A stretch of 64,000 nt of DNA from DASRDU01 sp035560235 (GTDB lineage Bacteria > Acidobacteriota > Blastocatellia > RBC074), in assembly GCA_035560235.1 (NCBI GenBank), contig DATMAG010000049.1, positions 1-64,000 on the forward strand, written 5' to 3'. Position 1 is the first letter of the stretch, and each line of letters begins with the position of its first letter. The position numbers and the translations under genes are program-made. The notes beneath the pieces were generated by a model. The model did not search any database and was not told where the DNA came from. It saw only the letters and a program-made list of their open reading frames with translations. This document shows, piece by piece, positions 51,410 through 62,224 of the stretch.

Positions 51410-53743
51410 TTATTCGTCATCGTCGCTGCCTGCGGCGCGTTTGCCACGGCGTGTGCGCCTGCGAACCGGAGCCTTCTTCTCAGGTTCGACCGGGCCAACC
51501 GTCGCGGGTTCTCCGCCAGCCGGAGCCGGAGCGCCAGCCTGGCAGATCGCCAGCTTGATGTGGCTCGTCTCGGTTGTGACGCCACCGGCACGCACGACGA
51601 TCCGGTTCGGATCAATCTGAATGCCGACGGAGCCGTCAGCCAGACGGTCGCGCACGTTCCTGGCCCGTTGCAGATCGAGACCATCTTTCTCCTTCTCTGA
51701 ACGATAGCCATCAACGTAGAGCGTCGCCTGCGGATCGGCCTGCATCTGACGCGCCACATCCTGCAGAATCGACTTGCAGGCGTTGTCCACGCGCGCGCTG
51801 TTCTTCTTGAACATCGGACACGGCGTCAGACTTGAGCAGGTCGGCGGCGGCGGCGGCGCCTGATTGGTCGTCACCGTAGCCGAGCCGGTCGCGCTGCATT
51901 CGCCAGCGGCGTCGCGGGCCGTGACCGTGACCGTGATGGTAGTGTTGTAACCCACACCGGTCGTATCAAGCCGCGCATTCGTGCCGCTGCCCGTGATCTG
52001 ACCAGCCGAAGCCGTCCACGAGTAGGTCACGTTGCCGTAATTCTCGCCACCCGTTACACCCGGCGTTGAGAAGTTGACCGCCTGGCCGGGATCAACGCGG
52101 CTCGTGGCCGGAGTCACATCGAGACTGCTGTTGAAGCAGACCTTGAGCGGCGGGCAGTCTTCGACCGTGATCGTCTTTGTGTCGAAGGCCACGCAGCCGC
52201 AGCCGTCATCAACCTGCGCCGTCACCGTGTAGGTGCCGGGCGCGAGTCCGGTCGTATCGAAGGTCACATTCGCGCCTTCGCCGACAATCCTGCCGCCGGT
52301 CGTTGACCAGGTGTAGAGCAGCGTGTCGCCATCCGGATCGGAAGCATTGGCCCGCAGTGCCACCTTGTCACCCACGCAGACAGTGCTCGCCGAAGCCCGC
52401 CTGACCTTGTCTGAGCCGGGCGTCACAGCGCCGACTTCAAGCGTGATGGTCGGCGGATTGTTCGGCACAATCGGTTCCTCGCGCTTGTTGACGTGACCGA
52501 CTGAGATTCCGAAGATGAAGCCATCCGGACTGTGGACCTTGTCGAAGTTCTTCATCCAGTTGAGGTGACGCTGATAAGCGGCATTGATCGAGAACCAGCG
52601 CGTCGGAAAGATCTTTGCGCCAGCAACGAGGTCAACCGGATTGTTTCTGAGCAGCGTCGGCGTGCGTGAACCGACGTAGTAGGTTCCGCTGAGTTCAGCG
52701 ATGAACTGCAGATACTGGCTGAGCGGGAAATCAAACCCGATGCCGCTGCGCACTTCATTTGGCAGATCGAGCGCGCGCTCGCTGCGGCCAAAGCCCTGAA
52801 TGACGCCGGTGCCGCCGGCGAGCGGGCCAAGCCGCATATCCTCTGCGCGGGGATCACCCTTCTTGATGAACCCGATGTTCCCGCTCAGATTGATGTGCTT
52901 GTGCAGTCGGCCATCAATGGCGGCGATCACGCCGTAATCAAAGGCTCCGGTGCCGCGCCCGCGCTCAAGCCCGGTGTTGAGTTCACGGGTGGTCGGGATT
53001 TTAAGCAGCGGGATCAGCGCAAAGCCGAAAGGATTGTTCGGGCCGGTGAAACGAACCTTGCCGCCCAGCCAGACATCGCCGACGCCGGTTCCGGTGAAGC
53101 GTGAAAGGAACGGCACCTCCGGCGAATAGTTCGGCACCACATTCGGCGGCAGCGCAGGCAGGATGCCGCCCACCGGAGCGCCAAGTCCCGGATAAACTGC
53201 GGTATCGTTGCCGCTCGGTCGGGCCGCGAAAGGCCCGTACTGCGGAAGCCCCGTCACCGTGCAGGGACCGAAGAAACCGCCATTGCCACAGGGATCAGTC
53301 ACTGTGTTGACCACCTGCCCCGCGCCGGTGCCGGCGGGAATGATGACCGTGCGGCCACCGGTCAGCGTTTTGGTCCGCACGTCAGGCAGATAAAATCCGC
53401 TGAGCAGCGCGGGCAGGCCGGCGGTAGTGATACGCTGTGCCTCGAAGTTAACGAAGAACTCGAAATGATCGCTGAATCCGACCTGAAAGTTAACGGGGTA
53501 GACCTGTCGTCTCAGGTCACCCGGATCACGATGAAAATGGTTGGCAAAGAAACCGAAATTGAACTCGCCCCTCCTCAGGGTCTGTGCATCGTAGACCGTG
53601 AAGAGACCAGTCCCGCCATTGACGGTGGGGGCCTGGTTACGGGGATCTTCAGTGGAGCGAGGTGTCTGAGCCTGAACCACAGTGCCGCCAAGCAGCAGCA
53701 GCACAACCAGCAGTCCAGCCATTCTTCTCGCGGAACTCATCAT
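51410..53743 (-). CDS. OmpA-family protein with Ig/PKD-like domains
   Basis: The ATG at 53743 follows AGGAGGAG and exposes a signal peptide (about residues 1-27). The 777-residue protein has a long beta-rich region resembling an outer-membrane or surface barrel. Two Ig/PKD-like modules follow (ASDPDGDTLLYTWSTTGG and TYSWTASAGQITGSGT). An OmpA-type peptidoglycan-binding domain is next (FKKNSARVDNACKSIL, YVDGYRSEKEKDGLDLQRARNVRDRL). The C-terminus is a very basic/acidic tail (VRRRTRRGKR then SDDDE). It probably anchors the outer membrane to the wall. Confidence 0.82.
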   Translation of the reverse strand: MMSSARRMAGLLVVLLLLGGTVVQAQTPRSTEDPRNQAPTVNGGTGLFTVYDAQTLRRGEFNFGFFANHFHRDPGDLRRQVYPVNFQVGFSDHFEFFVNFEAQRITTAGLPALLSGFYLPDVRTKTLTGGRTVIIPAGTGAGQVVNTVTDPCGNGGFFGPCTVTGLPQYGPFAARPSGNDTAVYPGLGAPVGGILPALPPNVVPNYSPEVPFLSRFTGTGVGDVWLGGKVRFTGPNNPFGFALIPLLKIPTTRELNTGLERGRGTGAFDYGVIAAIDGRLHKHINLSGNIGFIKKGDPRAEDMRLGPLAGGTGVIQGFGRSERALDLPNEVRSGIGFDFPLSQYLQFIAELSGTYYVGSRTPTLLRNNPVDLVAGAKIFPTRWFSINAAYQRHLNWMKNFDKVHSPDGFIFGISVGHVNKREEPIVPNNPPTITLEVGAVTPGSDKVRRASASTVCVGDKVALRANASDPDGDTLLYTWSTTGGRIVGEGANVTFDTTGLAPGTYTVTAQVDDGCGCVAFDTKTITVEDCPPLKVCFNSSLDVTPATSRVDPGQAVNFSTPGVTGGENYGNVTYSWTASAGQITGSGTNARLDTTGVGYNTTITVTVTARDAAGECSATGSATVTTNQAPPPPPTCSSLTPCPMFKKNSARVDNACKSILQDVARQMQADPQATLYVDGYRSEKEKDGLDLQRARNVRDRLADGSVGIQIDPNRIVVRAGGVTTETSHIKLAICQAGAPAPAGGEPATVGPVEPEKKAPVRRRTRRGKRAAGSDDDE

Positions 53744-53911
53744 GTTTCTCCTCCTGGAAGTGGGTGAATCGTTAAAGCCAAGCAAGTTAATCAATCAAGT
53801 TAATCTGATGATGCCTGTACCTGCCGCGGACAAGCCTTACCGCATACAGCTTCTTATTGGGGGACTGTAAATAGTTGTCAATGATGACACTTTGATTTGA
53901 TTCGGCCAAAA

Positions 53912-53938
53912 TCTATACGATAGGGTGTCTGGTGTCAA
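53912..53938 (-). promoter_or_regulatory. Putative promoter of the OmpA-family gene
   Basis: On the minus strand TTGACA (53933-53938) precedes TATAGA (53912-53917) by 15 bp, slightly short. A second TTGACA lies at 53876-53881 without a good -10. Confidence 0.4.
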
Positions 53939-54116
53939 TGTTAATCTCAACACACGTTTTGAGCGGCGGCTGAACACTTTCAGTGCAGTAATCGCACTTT
54001 CGCGCGGCCTGATGTGCGGATCAGTGAACCTGATCTTTTCCCCCTTCAGCCACTCTGAATCTGAGAGTCATTGCACCACCGATTTCAAAATTAATCGCAA
54101 AGGTGTCAATCCACGC

Positions 54117-54134
54117 AGCCCGGGGGGCCGGGCT
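54117..54134. repeat. GC-rich stem-loop
   Basis: AGCCCGG (54117-54123) pairs with CCGGGCT (54128-54134) across a GGGG loop in the gap upstream of the hydrolase gene. No T-tract follows. Confidence 0.45.
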
Positions 54135-54396
54135 GATTATCTGCACCGGGACTGTAAATTTCCGGCGCTTCAGGTAAGATTCCCGCGCACTGCCATCTGC
54201 GCTCATCGCGGCTTGAACACGCGGCTCAGGAACTCTGCCCATGTGGCGAATCGCTTCATTGTTCAGCGCCTCGCGCCTGCGCGGCTGCCGCAGGGAACAG
54301 AATTTTTCTGCGCGGACTGCTTTCATCCTGCCACGCCCGGCTGCAAAATACCGGTGCGCCTCCGGTCGCAAACATCGCAACATTCACACAACGCTT

Positions 54397-55635
54397 ATGA
54401 GACAGACTCTGCCCGGCACACTGAGACTCGCGTTTTCCCTTACCCTGCTTATGTCAACAGTCAACGCCCAGACGCCACCAGGTTTTGCGCAGGCTTACAG
54501 CGGCTTCAGGACTTTTTATAACCAGAAGCTGCGTCAGCACGGCATTGTCGGCAGCAGTTTTATGCTGATTCACGACAATCAGGTGATTGCCAGAGAGTTT
54601 TACGGCAGCGCGAACCTCGAAAAAAATCAGCCCGTTGACGAAGACACGATCTATCACTGGGCTTCGATTACCAAGACCTTCACCGGCATTGCGATTATGC
54701 AACTGCGTGATCGCGGGCTGCTCAAGCTCGATGATCCGATTATCAAATATGTACCGGAACTGAAGGAGGTTCACAATCCCTTCGGCCCGATGGAGCAGAT
54801 CACGATTCGTCATCTGCTGTCGCACAGCGCCGGGTTTCGTGACGCGACGTGGCCCTGGGGCGGCGACAGGGACTGGCATCCGCACGAACCGCAGCACTGG
54901 TCGCAACTCGTGGCAATGATGCCCTACACCGAAATTCTTTTTCAGCCGGGCACGAAATTCAGCTATTCAAATCCGGGCATCATCTTTCTGGGCCGCGTGA
55001 TTGAAACGCTGACGCGGGATGATTACGAAGTCTACATTGACAAGAACATCTTCAAGCCGCTCGAAATGTACCGCAGCTATTTCGACGCGACACCGTATCA
55101 CCTGCTCAGGCACCGCTCGCACAGTTACTGGCTCGAAGACGGCAAGCTGCGCCCGGCGCGCTTCGATGTGGACACCGGCATCACCGTTTCAAATGGCGGT
55201 CTGAACTCACCGCTGACGGATATGGTCAAATATCTCAACTTCCTGATGGGTTCACGCAACGCGCGGCAGCAGGCGATTTATGAAGGCGTGCTGAAACGCT
55301 CCTCGCTTGAGGAGATGTGGCAGCCGCAGGTCAGCATCGAACCGGCGGCAAAGGATGGAGAAAACCGCCGCGACGCAATGGGCCTGACTTATTTTATCGA
55401 AGACAACTTCGGGCAGCATTTCATCGGCCACAGCGGCGGACAGAACGGCTTCATCTCGCACTTTTATCTGCGCCCCGACGCGCGCACGGCTTACCTCGTC
55501 GCCTTCAATACGCACGCGATTCCGAAGGAGAAGGAACCCGACACCGGCCAGAACACGCGCGTGCTGGATCGTGAGATCAAGGACTATCTTTTCAAAAACA
55601 TCTTCACATTGCTGGCCAAATCAAAGGCAGAATGA
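54397..55635 (+). CDS. Class C beta-lactamase-type serine hydrolase, exported
   Basis: The ATG at 54397 gives 412 residues with a signal peptide ending near residue 24 (VNAQT). The serine-hydrolase signature is present: ASITKTF (S90-x-x-K93), a Tyr-Ser-Asn motif in FSYSNPG, and HSGGQNGFISHF for the third motif. This matches the beta-lactamase/esterase EstB/D-Ala-D-Ala peptidase family; an actual drug-hydrolysing activity is not implied. No strong Shine-Dalgarno precedes the start. It stands alone, and the next gene is separated by a repeat-rich gap. Confidence 0.88.
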   Translation: MRQTLPGTLRLAFSLTLLMSTVNAQTPPGFAQAYSGFRTFYNQKLRQHGIVGSSFMLIHDNQVIAREFYGSANLEKNQPVDEDTIYHWASITKTFTGIAIMQLRDRGLLKLDDPIIKYVPELKEVHNPFGPMEQITIRHLLSHSAGFRDATWPWGGDRDWHPHEPQHWSQLVAMMPYTEILFQPGTKFSYSNPGIIFLGRVIETLTRDDYEVYIDKNIFKPLEMYRSYFDATPYHLLRHRSHSYWLEDGKLRPARFDVDTGITVSNGGLNSPLTDMVKYLNFLMGSRNARQQAIYEGVLKRSSLEEMWQPQVSIEPAAKDGENRRDAMGLTYFIEDNFGQHFIGHSGGQNGFISHFYLRPDARTAYLVAFNTHAIPKEKEPDTGQNTRVLDREIKDYLFKNIFTLLAKSKAE

Positions 55636-55656
55636 AGTATTCACCATCAACCCGGC

Positions 55657-55948
55657 ATCGCGGAGCGTCTGGAGTGCTGCGGCCTGGCGCAGCTTTGCAG
55701 AATCAAAGTGCAGACAATGTAATGAATCAGGTTTCTCTGAGAGACGGTGTTCGGAGTCCCAGCTTTAGCTGGCTGGCTCTCGATTCAGACCCGACCAGCT
55801 AAAGCTGGGACTCCGAACACCGTCTCTTCAGAAAGGAGATTTCAATCACTATCCCGCTCTGGCCTGCTACAATTCAGTCTCTGCAGGCAGCGGTATCGAA
55901 TGAATACCAAAGCTGCGCCAGGCCGCAGCACTCCAGACGCTCCGCGAT
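55657..55948. repeat. Nested inverted repeat, 41-bp outer and 32-bp inner arms
   Basis: The outer arms (55657-55697 and 55908-55948) are 41-bp perfect reverse complements. The inner arms (55741-55772 and 55795-55826) are 32-bp perfect complements around a 22-nt loop. The two hairpins use different words (GGAGCGTCTGGAGTGCTGCG outside, GGAGTCCCAGCTTTAGCTGG inside). They occupy most of the 396-bp gap before the TIM-barrel gene. No ORF or transposase lies inside. Confidence 0.85.
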
Positions 55949-56031
55949 TTCAGGACGTGCAGCATCAAACAACCAACATCCCGCGCGCCGGGCGGCATCA
56001 GGTGCGCGGCCTGATCCTTCAGAAAATACCC

Positions 56032-56883
56032 ATGCTCAAATCAAATGATCGTCGTGACTTTATGAAACTCAGCGCCGGAGCCGCCGTTTCAGCGATGCTT
56101 CCGGCAATGCTCAACGCCGCGCCCAGATGGAAAAACATTCCCATTGCCACGCAGGCGTGGTGCGTGCGCAAGCAGATGGCCGGAGACATTCCGGGCACGC
56201 TCGCCGCCGTTGCCGCGCTGGGTTATCAGGGCATCGAACTTGAAAATGCCTTTGGCAAATCGGGGACGGAATGGCGCGGCTGGCTGGATGCGAACAAACT
56301 GCGGGCCTGCGGGTTTCATCATTCGTGGCAGGAACTGCAGGGCGACCGGCTCAGACAGTCCATCGAATTCAATCAGGCGATTGGCAACAAAAACCTGATC
56401 ATTCGCTCGCTGCCGCGCGAGGTTTACACTTCAAAAGACCTGCTGCTGAAAACCGCCGAAGCGGTCAATAAAATTTCAGACAGTCTGAAACCGCATGGAA
56501 TGCGCGTCGGCTATCACAACCACACGCTCGACTTCAATAAAATTGACGGCGAATACTGGTGGAACCTTTTTGCCGATCAGACGCATAAAAACGTCATCCT
56601 GCAATTCGACACCGGCAATGCTTCTGAAATGTCCGGCGTCACGGTCACCGACTTTCTGAAGCGCAACAAGGGCCGCACCGTTTCAATGCACGTCAAGCCG
56701 TTCTCGCATCAGAAGCCGGACGCCTTTCTCGGTGATGACGAACTGGACTGGAAGCAGATTATGACAATCTGCGAAACGACCGGCGGCATCGAGTGGTACA
56801 TCATCGAATACGAGCGCGAGGCCGTCCCGCCGCTCGAAGCGCTGAAGGCCAATCTCGAAAGATTTCGCCGGATGCGGGCTTGA
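56032..56883 (+). CDS. Tat-exported sugar isomerase-like TIM-barrel protein
   Basis: The ATG at 56032 gives 283 residues with a Tat-type leader (NDRRDFMKLSAGAAVSAML). The core is an AP-endonuclease-2/xylose-isomerase-like TIM barrel: GYQGIELENAFGK, MRVGYHNHTLDF, VILQFDTGNAS and IEWYIIEYERE, which carry the metal-site residues of the family. It is probably exported in folded form and acts on a sugar or related compound. The frame continues upstream through the repeat region but without a good start signal. No partner oxidoreductase adjoins it. Confidence 0.82.
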   Translation: MLKSNDRRDFMKLSAGAAVSAMLPAMLNAAPRWKNIPIATQAWCVRKQMAGDIPGTLAAVAALGYQGIELENAFGKSGTEWRGWLDANKLRACGFHHSWQELQGDRLRQSIEFNQAIGNKNLIIRSLPREVYTSKDLLLKTAEAVNKISDSLKPHGMRVGYHNHTLDFNKIDGEYWWNLFADQTHKNVILQFDTGNASEMSGVTVTDFLKRNKGRTVSMHVKPFSHQKPDAFLGDDELDWKQIMTICETTGGIEWYIIEYEREAVPPLEALKANLERFRRMRA

Positions 56884-56897
56884 TGACTTTGAGACAG

Positions 56898-56958
56898 AGG
56901 AATAAGCCACGAAGCAACACGAAGGTTCAGCTCAGCATCCTTCGTGTTCTTCGCGGCC
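56898..56958. repeat. Imperfect hairpin between the TIM-barrel and OsmC genes
   Basis: GCCACGAAGCAACACGAAGG and a later complement (CCTTCGTGTTCTTCGCGGC) can pair with a few mismatches. The words match the outer arms of the hairpin at 1036-1182. Confidence 0.6.
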
Positions 56959-56973
56959 TTCTGAAGGAAACTT

Positions 56974-57438
56974 ATGAGCGACGTGACAGCAAAACTGATC
57001 TGGAACGGCAGGCTGAAATTTACCGGCATCAATCAGGCCGGGCAGGAGACGGCGATTGATGGCGACAGGCAGACGGGCGCAACACCGATGGATCTGCTGC
57101 TCGAAGCCATTGGCGCGTGTTCAGCCATTGATGTGGTGGTGATTCTGGAAAAGCAGCGCACCCCTGCGGCGAGAGCTGAAATCAGCCTTGCGGCTGATCG
57201 TCATTCGCCGGAACCGCGTTATTACACTGACCTGCAGCTGCGCTTCGATCTCTGGGGCGATGAACTGAAACCGGAAAAGGTCGAACGGGCCATCAGCCTC
57301 TCGCTTGAGAAATATTGCAGCGTCTTTCATTCGCTGCGAAGGGATCTGCGGGTTCGGCCTGAATTCAGAATTCACGCGGCGAGTGCGGATGCGGCGGGTG
57401 ATTATCAGCCGGTGAAATTTGAGATGGCAGGCATCTGA
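56974..57438 (+). CDS. OsmC-family peroxiredoxin-like protein
   Basis: This 154-residue protein has the two conserved cysteines of OsmC: GACSAIDV (C49) and KYCSVFHSL (C115). These reduce organic hydroperoxides using thiols. The N-terminal AKLIWNGRLKFTGI and the ATPMDLLLEAIG helix fit the family. It is probably cytoplasmic and stress-related. It lies 90 bp after the TIM-barrel gene; the gap contains a repeat hairpin. The start has GAAGGAAAC upstream. Confidence 0.9.
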   Translation: MSDVTAKLIWNGRLKFTGINQAGQETAIDGDRQTGATPMDLLLEAIGACSAIDVVVILEKQRTPAARAEISLAADRHSPEPRYYTDLQLRFDLWGDELKPEKVERAISLSLEKYCSVFHSLRRDLRVRPEFRIHAASADAAGDYQPVKFEMAGI

Positions 57439-57439
57439 T

Positions 57440-57898
57440 TCAGCCTCTGCGCGGCAGATCATCAGTATCGAGCCAGATGGTGACCGGACCGGAGTTGTGT
57501 ATTTCAACCAGCATATCCGCGCCGAACTCGCCGGTCGCCACTGTGAAGCCCATCGCGCGCAGCCGTGCGCAGAACTTTTCATACAGCGGAACTGCAGTCT
57601 CAGGCCGCGCCGCTTCGGTAAAAGCGGGACGACGGCCCTTGCGGGCATCGGCATAGAGCGTGAACTGCGAAATCACCAGCAGTTCGGCTTCGACATCGAG
57701 CGCCGATAAATTGAACCTGCTGTCAGCATCGGCAAAGATGCGCAGGTTCGCAATCTTCTGCGCCAGCAGTTCGACTTCGGCTTCAGTATCATTCACCCCG
57801 ACGCCGAGCAGGATCACCAGTCCCGCGCCGATTTCACCGCTCGTGCGGCCTTCGATTGTGACTTTTCCCTGCGTCACCCTTTGCAGCACTGCGCGCAT
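57440..57898 (-). CDS. dtd: D-aminoacyl-tRNA deacylase
   Basis: The 152-residue protein carries the two diagnostic motifs SQFTLYAD and NSGPVTIWLD (the cross-subunit GP motif), together with MRAVLQRVTQGKVTIEG at the N-terminus. It removes D-amino acids from mischarged tRNA and acts as a homodimer. The family length is about 145-150. It is convergent with osmC, with almost no gap between them. glnS lies upstream on the same strand. Confidence 0.95.
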   Translation of the reverse strand: MRAVLQRVTQGKVTIEGRTSGEIGAGLVILLGVGVNDTEAEVELLAQKIANLRIFADADSRFNLSALDVEAELLVISQFTLYADARKGRRPAFTEAARPETAVPLYEKFCARLRAMGFTVATGEFGADMLVEIHNSGPVTIWLDTDDLPRRG

Positions 57899-57978
57899 TG
57901 ATTGAACTCCACAGCCTCTTGTTCTCCGGCTCCTTCGCGCCTTCGTTCTTCAACGTTGCCGCAGCCTGAGCCAGGGGA

Positions 57979-59706
<1,728 letters not shown>

Positions 59707-59820
59707 TTGTCTGTGTTCTCTCCTGTCTGAGCCTTCAATCAGCGAAGTTCCGTGTTAAGCGCGAATTATATCCCGAGTCCGAGCAACAGCGCGAGGATCA
59801 GTTGCGGCTTTCTTCGCGCA

Positions 59821-61152
59821 TCAGGCTTTCGGATATTCCCACGACCCGCGATATCTGCGGCTCAGATGCCTGTTGGCTTCAGCGTCACCGATGACTGTTT
59901 CCCTGGCGCCGTCCCATTCAATGCTGCGGCCCAGTTTGTAAGAGAGCATGCCAAGCAGGCTGACGTTCGTTGAGTAATGAATCTGTTCGATGTCGCTGAC
60001 GGGTTTGCGCCGGTTTCTGATCGCGTCAAGAAAGTCGGCCCACAGCTCTTTGATGTTCTGGTCATCAGGTTTGTGCAGTTGCGCGTCCTGATGAATGATC
60101 TGACCTTTCGGATCGGTCGGATAAAACGTCCAGCCGTCGAGCCAGCCCATATGAAACGTGCCGTTCGTGCCGTAAAAGTAACATCCGACCGGCTGGCGCG
60201 GATCGCTCTTTTCGGCGTTGTTGGCGGCGAACTGCCGATGCTCCCAGCTCACCGTGAACTGCTCGAACTCAAAGACCGCGACCTGATGATCGGGCGCGTC
60301 GGTGGTCTGCGCTTCCTTTGTATTGACTGCAGGCCCCTTGATCGGGCGGCCTCCGGTCGAAAAGATTTTGCGCGGATACTTCTCACCCGTGATCCACAGA
60401 ATCTGATCAATCCAGTGAATGCCCCAGTCGCCAAGCGTGCCGTTGGCATAATCCAGAAAGTTGCGGAAGCCTTTCGGGTGAATCTTTTTGTTGAATGGCC
60501 GCAGCGGCGCAGGCCCGCACCACATCTCCCAGTCCAGACCTTTCGGCGGCTCGGTGTTTTTCTCAGGCTGCTCCGGCCCGCCGCCGTAATGCACAAAAGC
60601 GCGCACCATTCCGATTTTGCCTAGTTTGCCTGACTGAATGAATTCGCGGCCCGAAAGGTTGTGCGGTGAAATGCGGCGATGCGTTCCGACCTGCACGACC
60701 TTGCCGGTTGCGCGCGCCGCGTTGACCATCGCGCGGCCTTCCTTCACGGTGTGACCGATGGGCTTTTCAACGTAAACGTGCGCGCCCGCATTGACCGCCG
60801 CAATCATCATCAGCGAATGCCAGTGATCGGGCGTGCCGACGATGACGATTTCAGGTTTCTCTTTCTGCAACAGCTCGCGGTAATCGCGGTAAAGCTTCGG
60901 CTGGTCGCCCGACAGTTTCTGCACTTCAGCAACAGCGGGGTTCAACTGATTCTCGTCCACGTCGCACATCGCCACGACCTTTGACTGACCGGCGGCCATC
61001 GCTTCGCGCAGGATGTTCATGCCCCACCAGCCTGTGCCAATCAGCGCCGTGCGATATTTCGTCGGCTGTGCGTTGAGAATCGGAATGCCGTAATCCAGCC
61101 CGGCAGCGAGTGATGAGACGGCAGTGGTTTTGATGAAGTTTCGACGATTCAC
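59821..61152 (-). CDS. Gfo/Idh/MocA family oxidoreductase, Tat-exported
   Basis: The start is GTG 61152 with AGGAGG six bases upstream; the ATG at 61173 lies over that signal. The 443-residue protein has a Tat leader (NRRNFIKTTAVSS), a Rossmann motif (LIGTGWWGMNIL) and the conserved EKPIGHTVKEGRAMV region. A C-terminal alpha/beta domain carries the usual GxWGIHWIDQ segment. It is probably a periplasmic NAD(P)-dependent sugar dehydrogenase. It may act with the deacetylase and aldehyde dehydrogenase encoded next to it. Confidence 0.9.
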   Translation of the reverse strand: MNRRNFIKTTAVSSLAAGLDYGIPILNAQPTKYRTALIGTGWWGMNILREAMAAGQSKVVAMCDVDENQLNPAVAEVQKLSGDQPKLYRDYRELLQKEKPEIVIVGTPDHWHSLMMIAAVNAGAHVYVEKPIGHTVKEGRAMVNAARATGKVVQVGTHRRISPHNLSGREFIQSGKLGKIGMVRAFVHYGGGPEQPEKNTEPPKGLDWEMWCGPAPLRPFNKKIHPKGFRNFLDYANGTLGDWGIHWIDQILWITGEKYPRKIFSTGGRPIKGPAVNTKEAQTTDAPDHQVAVFEFEQFTVSWEHRQFAANNAEKSDPRQPVGCYFYGTNGTFHMGWLDGWTFYPTDPKGQIIHQDAQLHKPDDQNIKELWADFLDAIRNRRKPVSDIEQIHYSTNVSLLGMLSYKLGRSIEWDGARETVIGDAEANRHLSRRYRGSWEYPKA

Positions 61153-61180
61153 GGCTGGCCTCCTTCTTGTCATAAGAAAT

Positions 61181-61266
61181 GGACAGAATTGACAGGATGA
61201 GCAGGATAAATCGTCAGATCAGACTTCTGCTCTGCTCAGATTCTGTCGCTCCTGTAAATCCTGTCC
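61181..61266. repeat. Hairpin of ACAGGATT-type words
   Basis: GGACAGAATTGACAGGATGA (61181-61200) and a complementary stretch ending near 61266 (TAAATCCTGTCC) can fold together with mismatches. The words repeat those at 1073-1149. It separates the oxidoreductase and deacetylase genes. Confidence 0.65.
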
Positions 61267-61297
61267 GAATGTTTTCTGCGTTGATTCTGACTACTGG

Positions 61298-62107
61298 TTA
61301 CATCGGGAACATCTCACTGAGTTCACCCGGCGCAGGCTGACGCCCGTACTGGCACAGTTCAAAGGCTTCGGCGTATCTGATTGCCCGGCCCTGTTCTTCG
61401 CCGTAACGCGCCACGAGCAGCGCGCGGTATTTGTCGGCAATTTCAACGTCGCGATCTCTGAGCCAGTCGTGAATGAACTGTCGGCGCGCTTCATCGCCTT
61501 CAGGCACGCCGGGCAGATAACGACCGAGCCACGAATCACGATCAGCAAACTGCGACGGCATCGAGCAGATGCACTCAGACTTTTTCGCTGACACGTCATC
61601 AATCCCGACCACGATGGCCGGATCGAAGGGATACGGCTTCTGAAACTGATCGGAGTAATAAAGAATGACCGGATTGCGCGGACACGGCGGCGTGTGCGTT
61701 TCAAAAAACGGCGCAGCCACCAGCACCGCCGCGTCTTCGACCAGCACGCCCGTGTAGCGATGATCGGGGTGATAATCACAAGGCCGCGGACACAGCACAA
61801 TATCGGCCTGCCAGGCGCGAATGAGCCGCGCAATCGTCCGGCGGTTTTCGAGCGTCGGCAGCAGTTCGCCATCGTGAATGTCAAGCACTTCGGTTTCGAT
61901 GCCCAGGATTTCAGCGCACCGCTCGACTTCAGCCCTGCGCCTGAGCGCGAGCGGCCCGCCTGCCATCGCAAAATGTCCGACATCGCCGTTGGTCGTGGCG
62001 ACAAACTTGACCTTGTGTCCGGCAGCGGCCCACTTCGCCGCGACTCCGGCAGCCTTGAGTTCACAGTCATCAGGATGCGCGCCAAAAGCAATGATCTTTA
62101 GTTTCAC
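61298..62107 (-). CDS. PIG-L/LmbE-type N-acetyl deacetylase
   Basis: This 269-residue protein shows the zinc motif AHPDDCE (residues 10-16) and a later HPDH (in CDYHPDHRYTG), the classic PIG-L/LmbE deacetylase ligands. It removes acetyl groups from sugars such as GlcNAc derivatives. There is no signal peptide, so it is cytoplasmic. It is flanked by the Gfo/Idh and aldehyde dehydrogenase genes on the same strand, all facing the same way, which suggests a shared carbohydrate pathway. A repeat hairpin lies on each side. Confidence 0.92.
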   Translation of the reverse strand: MKLKIIAFGAHPDDCELKAAGVAAKWAAAGHKVKFVATTNGDVGHFAMAGGPLALRRRAEVERCAEILGIETEVLDIHDGELLPTLENRRTIARLIRAWQADIVLCPRPCDYHPDHRYTGVLVEDAAVLVAAPFFETHTPPCPRNPVILYYSDQFQKPYPFDPAIVVGIDDVSAKKSECICSMPSQFADRDSWLGRYLPGVPEGDEARRQFIHDWLRDRDVEIADKYRALLVARYGEEQGRAIRYAEAFELCQYGRQPAPGELSEMFPM

Positions 62108-62132
62108 AGGTTCAGTGATAAGCGGTCGAATG

Positions 62133-62209
62133 GAACTCGGATGAAACGGATGTGACAGATCATCACAGATTATCCGTTTGAATCTGCGGCATCCGTCTCA
62201 TCCGTGTTC
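62133..62209. repeat. Hairpin of ATGAAACGGATG words
   Basis: GAACTCGGATGAAACGGATG (62133-62152) and its near complement (to 62209) form one imperfect stem of about 28 bp. The words are those of the three hairpins at 31004-31278. Confidence 0.65.
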
Positions 62210-62224
62210 AATCTTCTGATTCGA

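Larger units (their letters stand above)
53744..54396. other. 653-bp gap upstream of the OmpA-family gene
   Basis: Stop codons, codon pattern and the absence of family motifs argue against a protein here, although both strands carry medium-length frames. Two minus-strand TTGACA elements (53876-53881, 53933-53938) lie near the OmpA gene, and a GC-rich palindrome is at 54117-54134. The rest has no recognised feature. Confidence 0.5.

Noticed and set aside
53925..54521. 198-residue plus-strand frame in the OmpA/hydrolase gap
   Set aside because: It overlaps the start of the hydrolase gene, has no motif, no ribosome binding site and irregular composition. I treat the region as non-coding.
54397..55635. 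Beta-lactamase resistance determinant
   Set aside because: The S-x-x-K and YSN motifs place it in the broad class C/EstB family, most members of which are esterases or peptidases. Nothing in the sequence shows drug hydrolysis.
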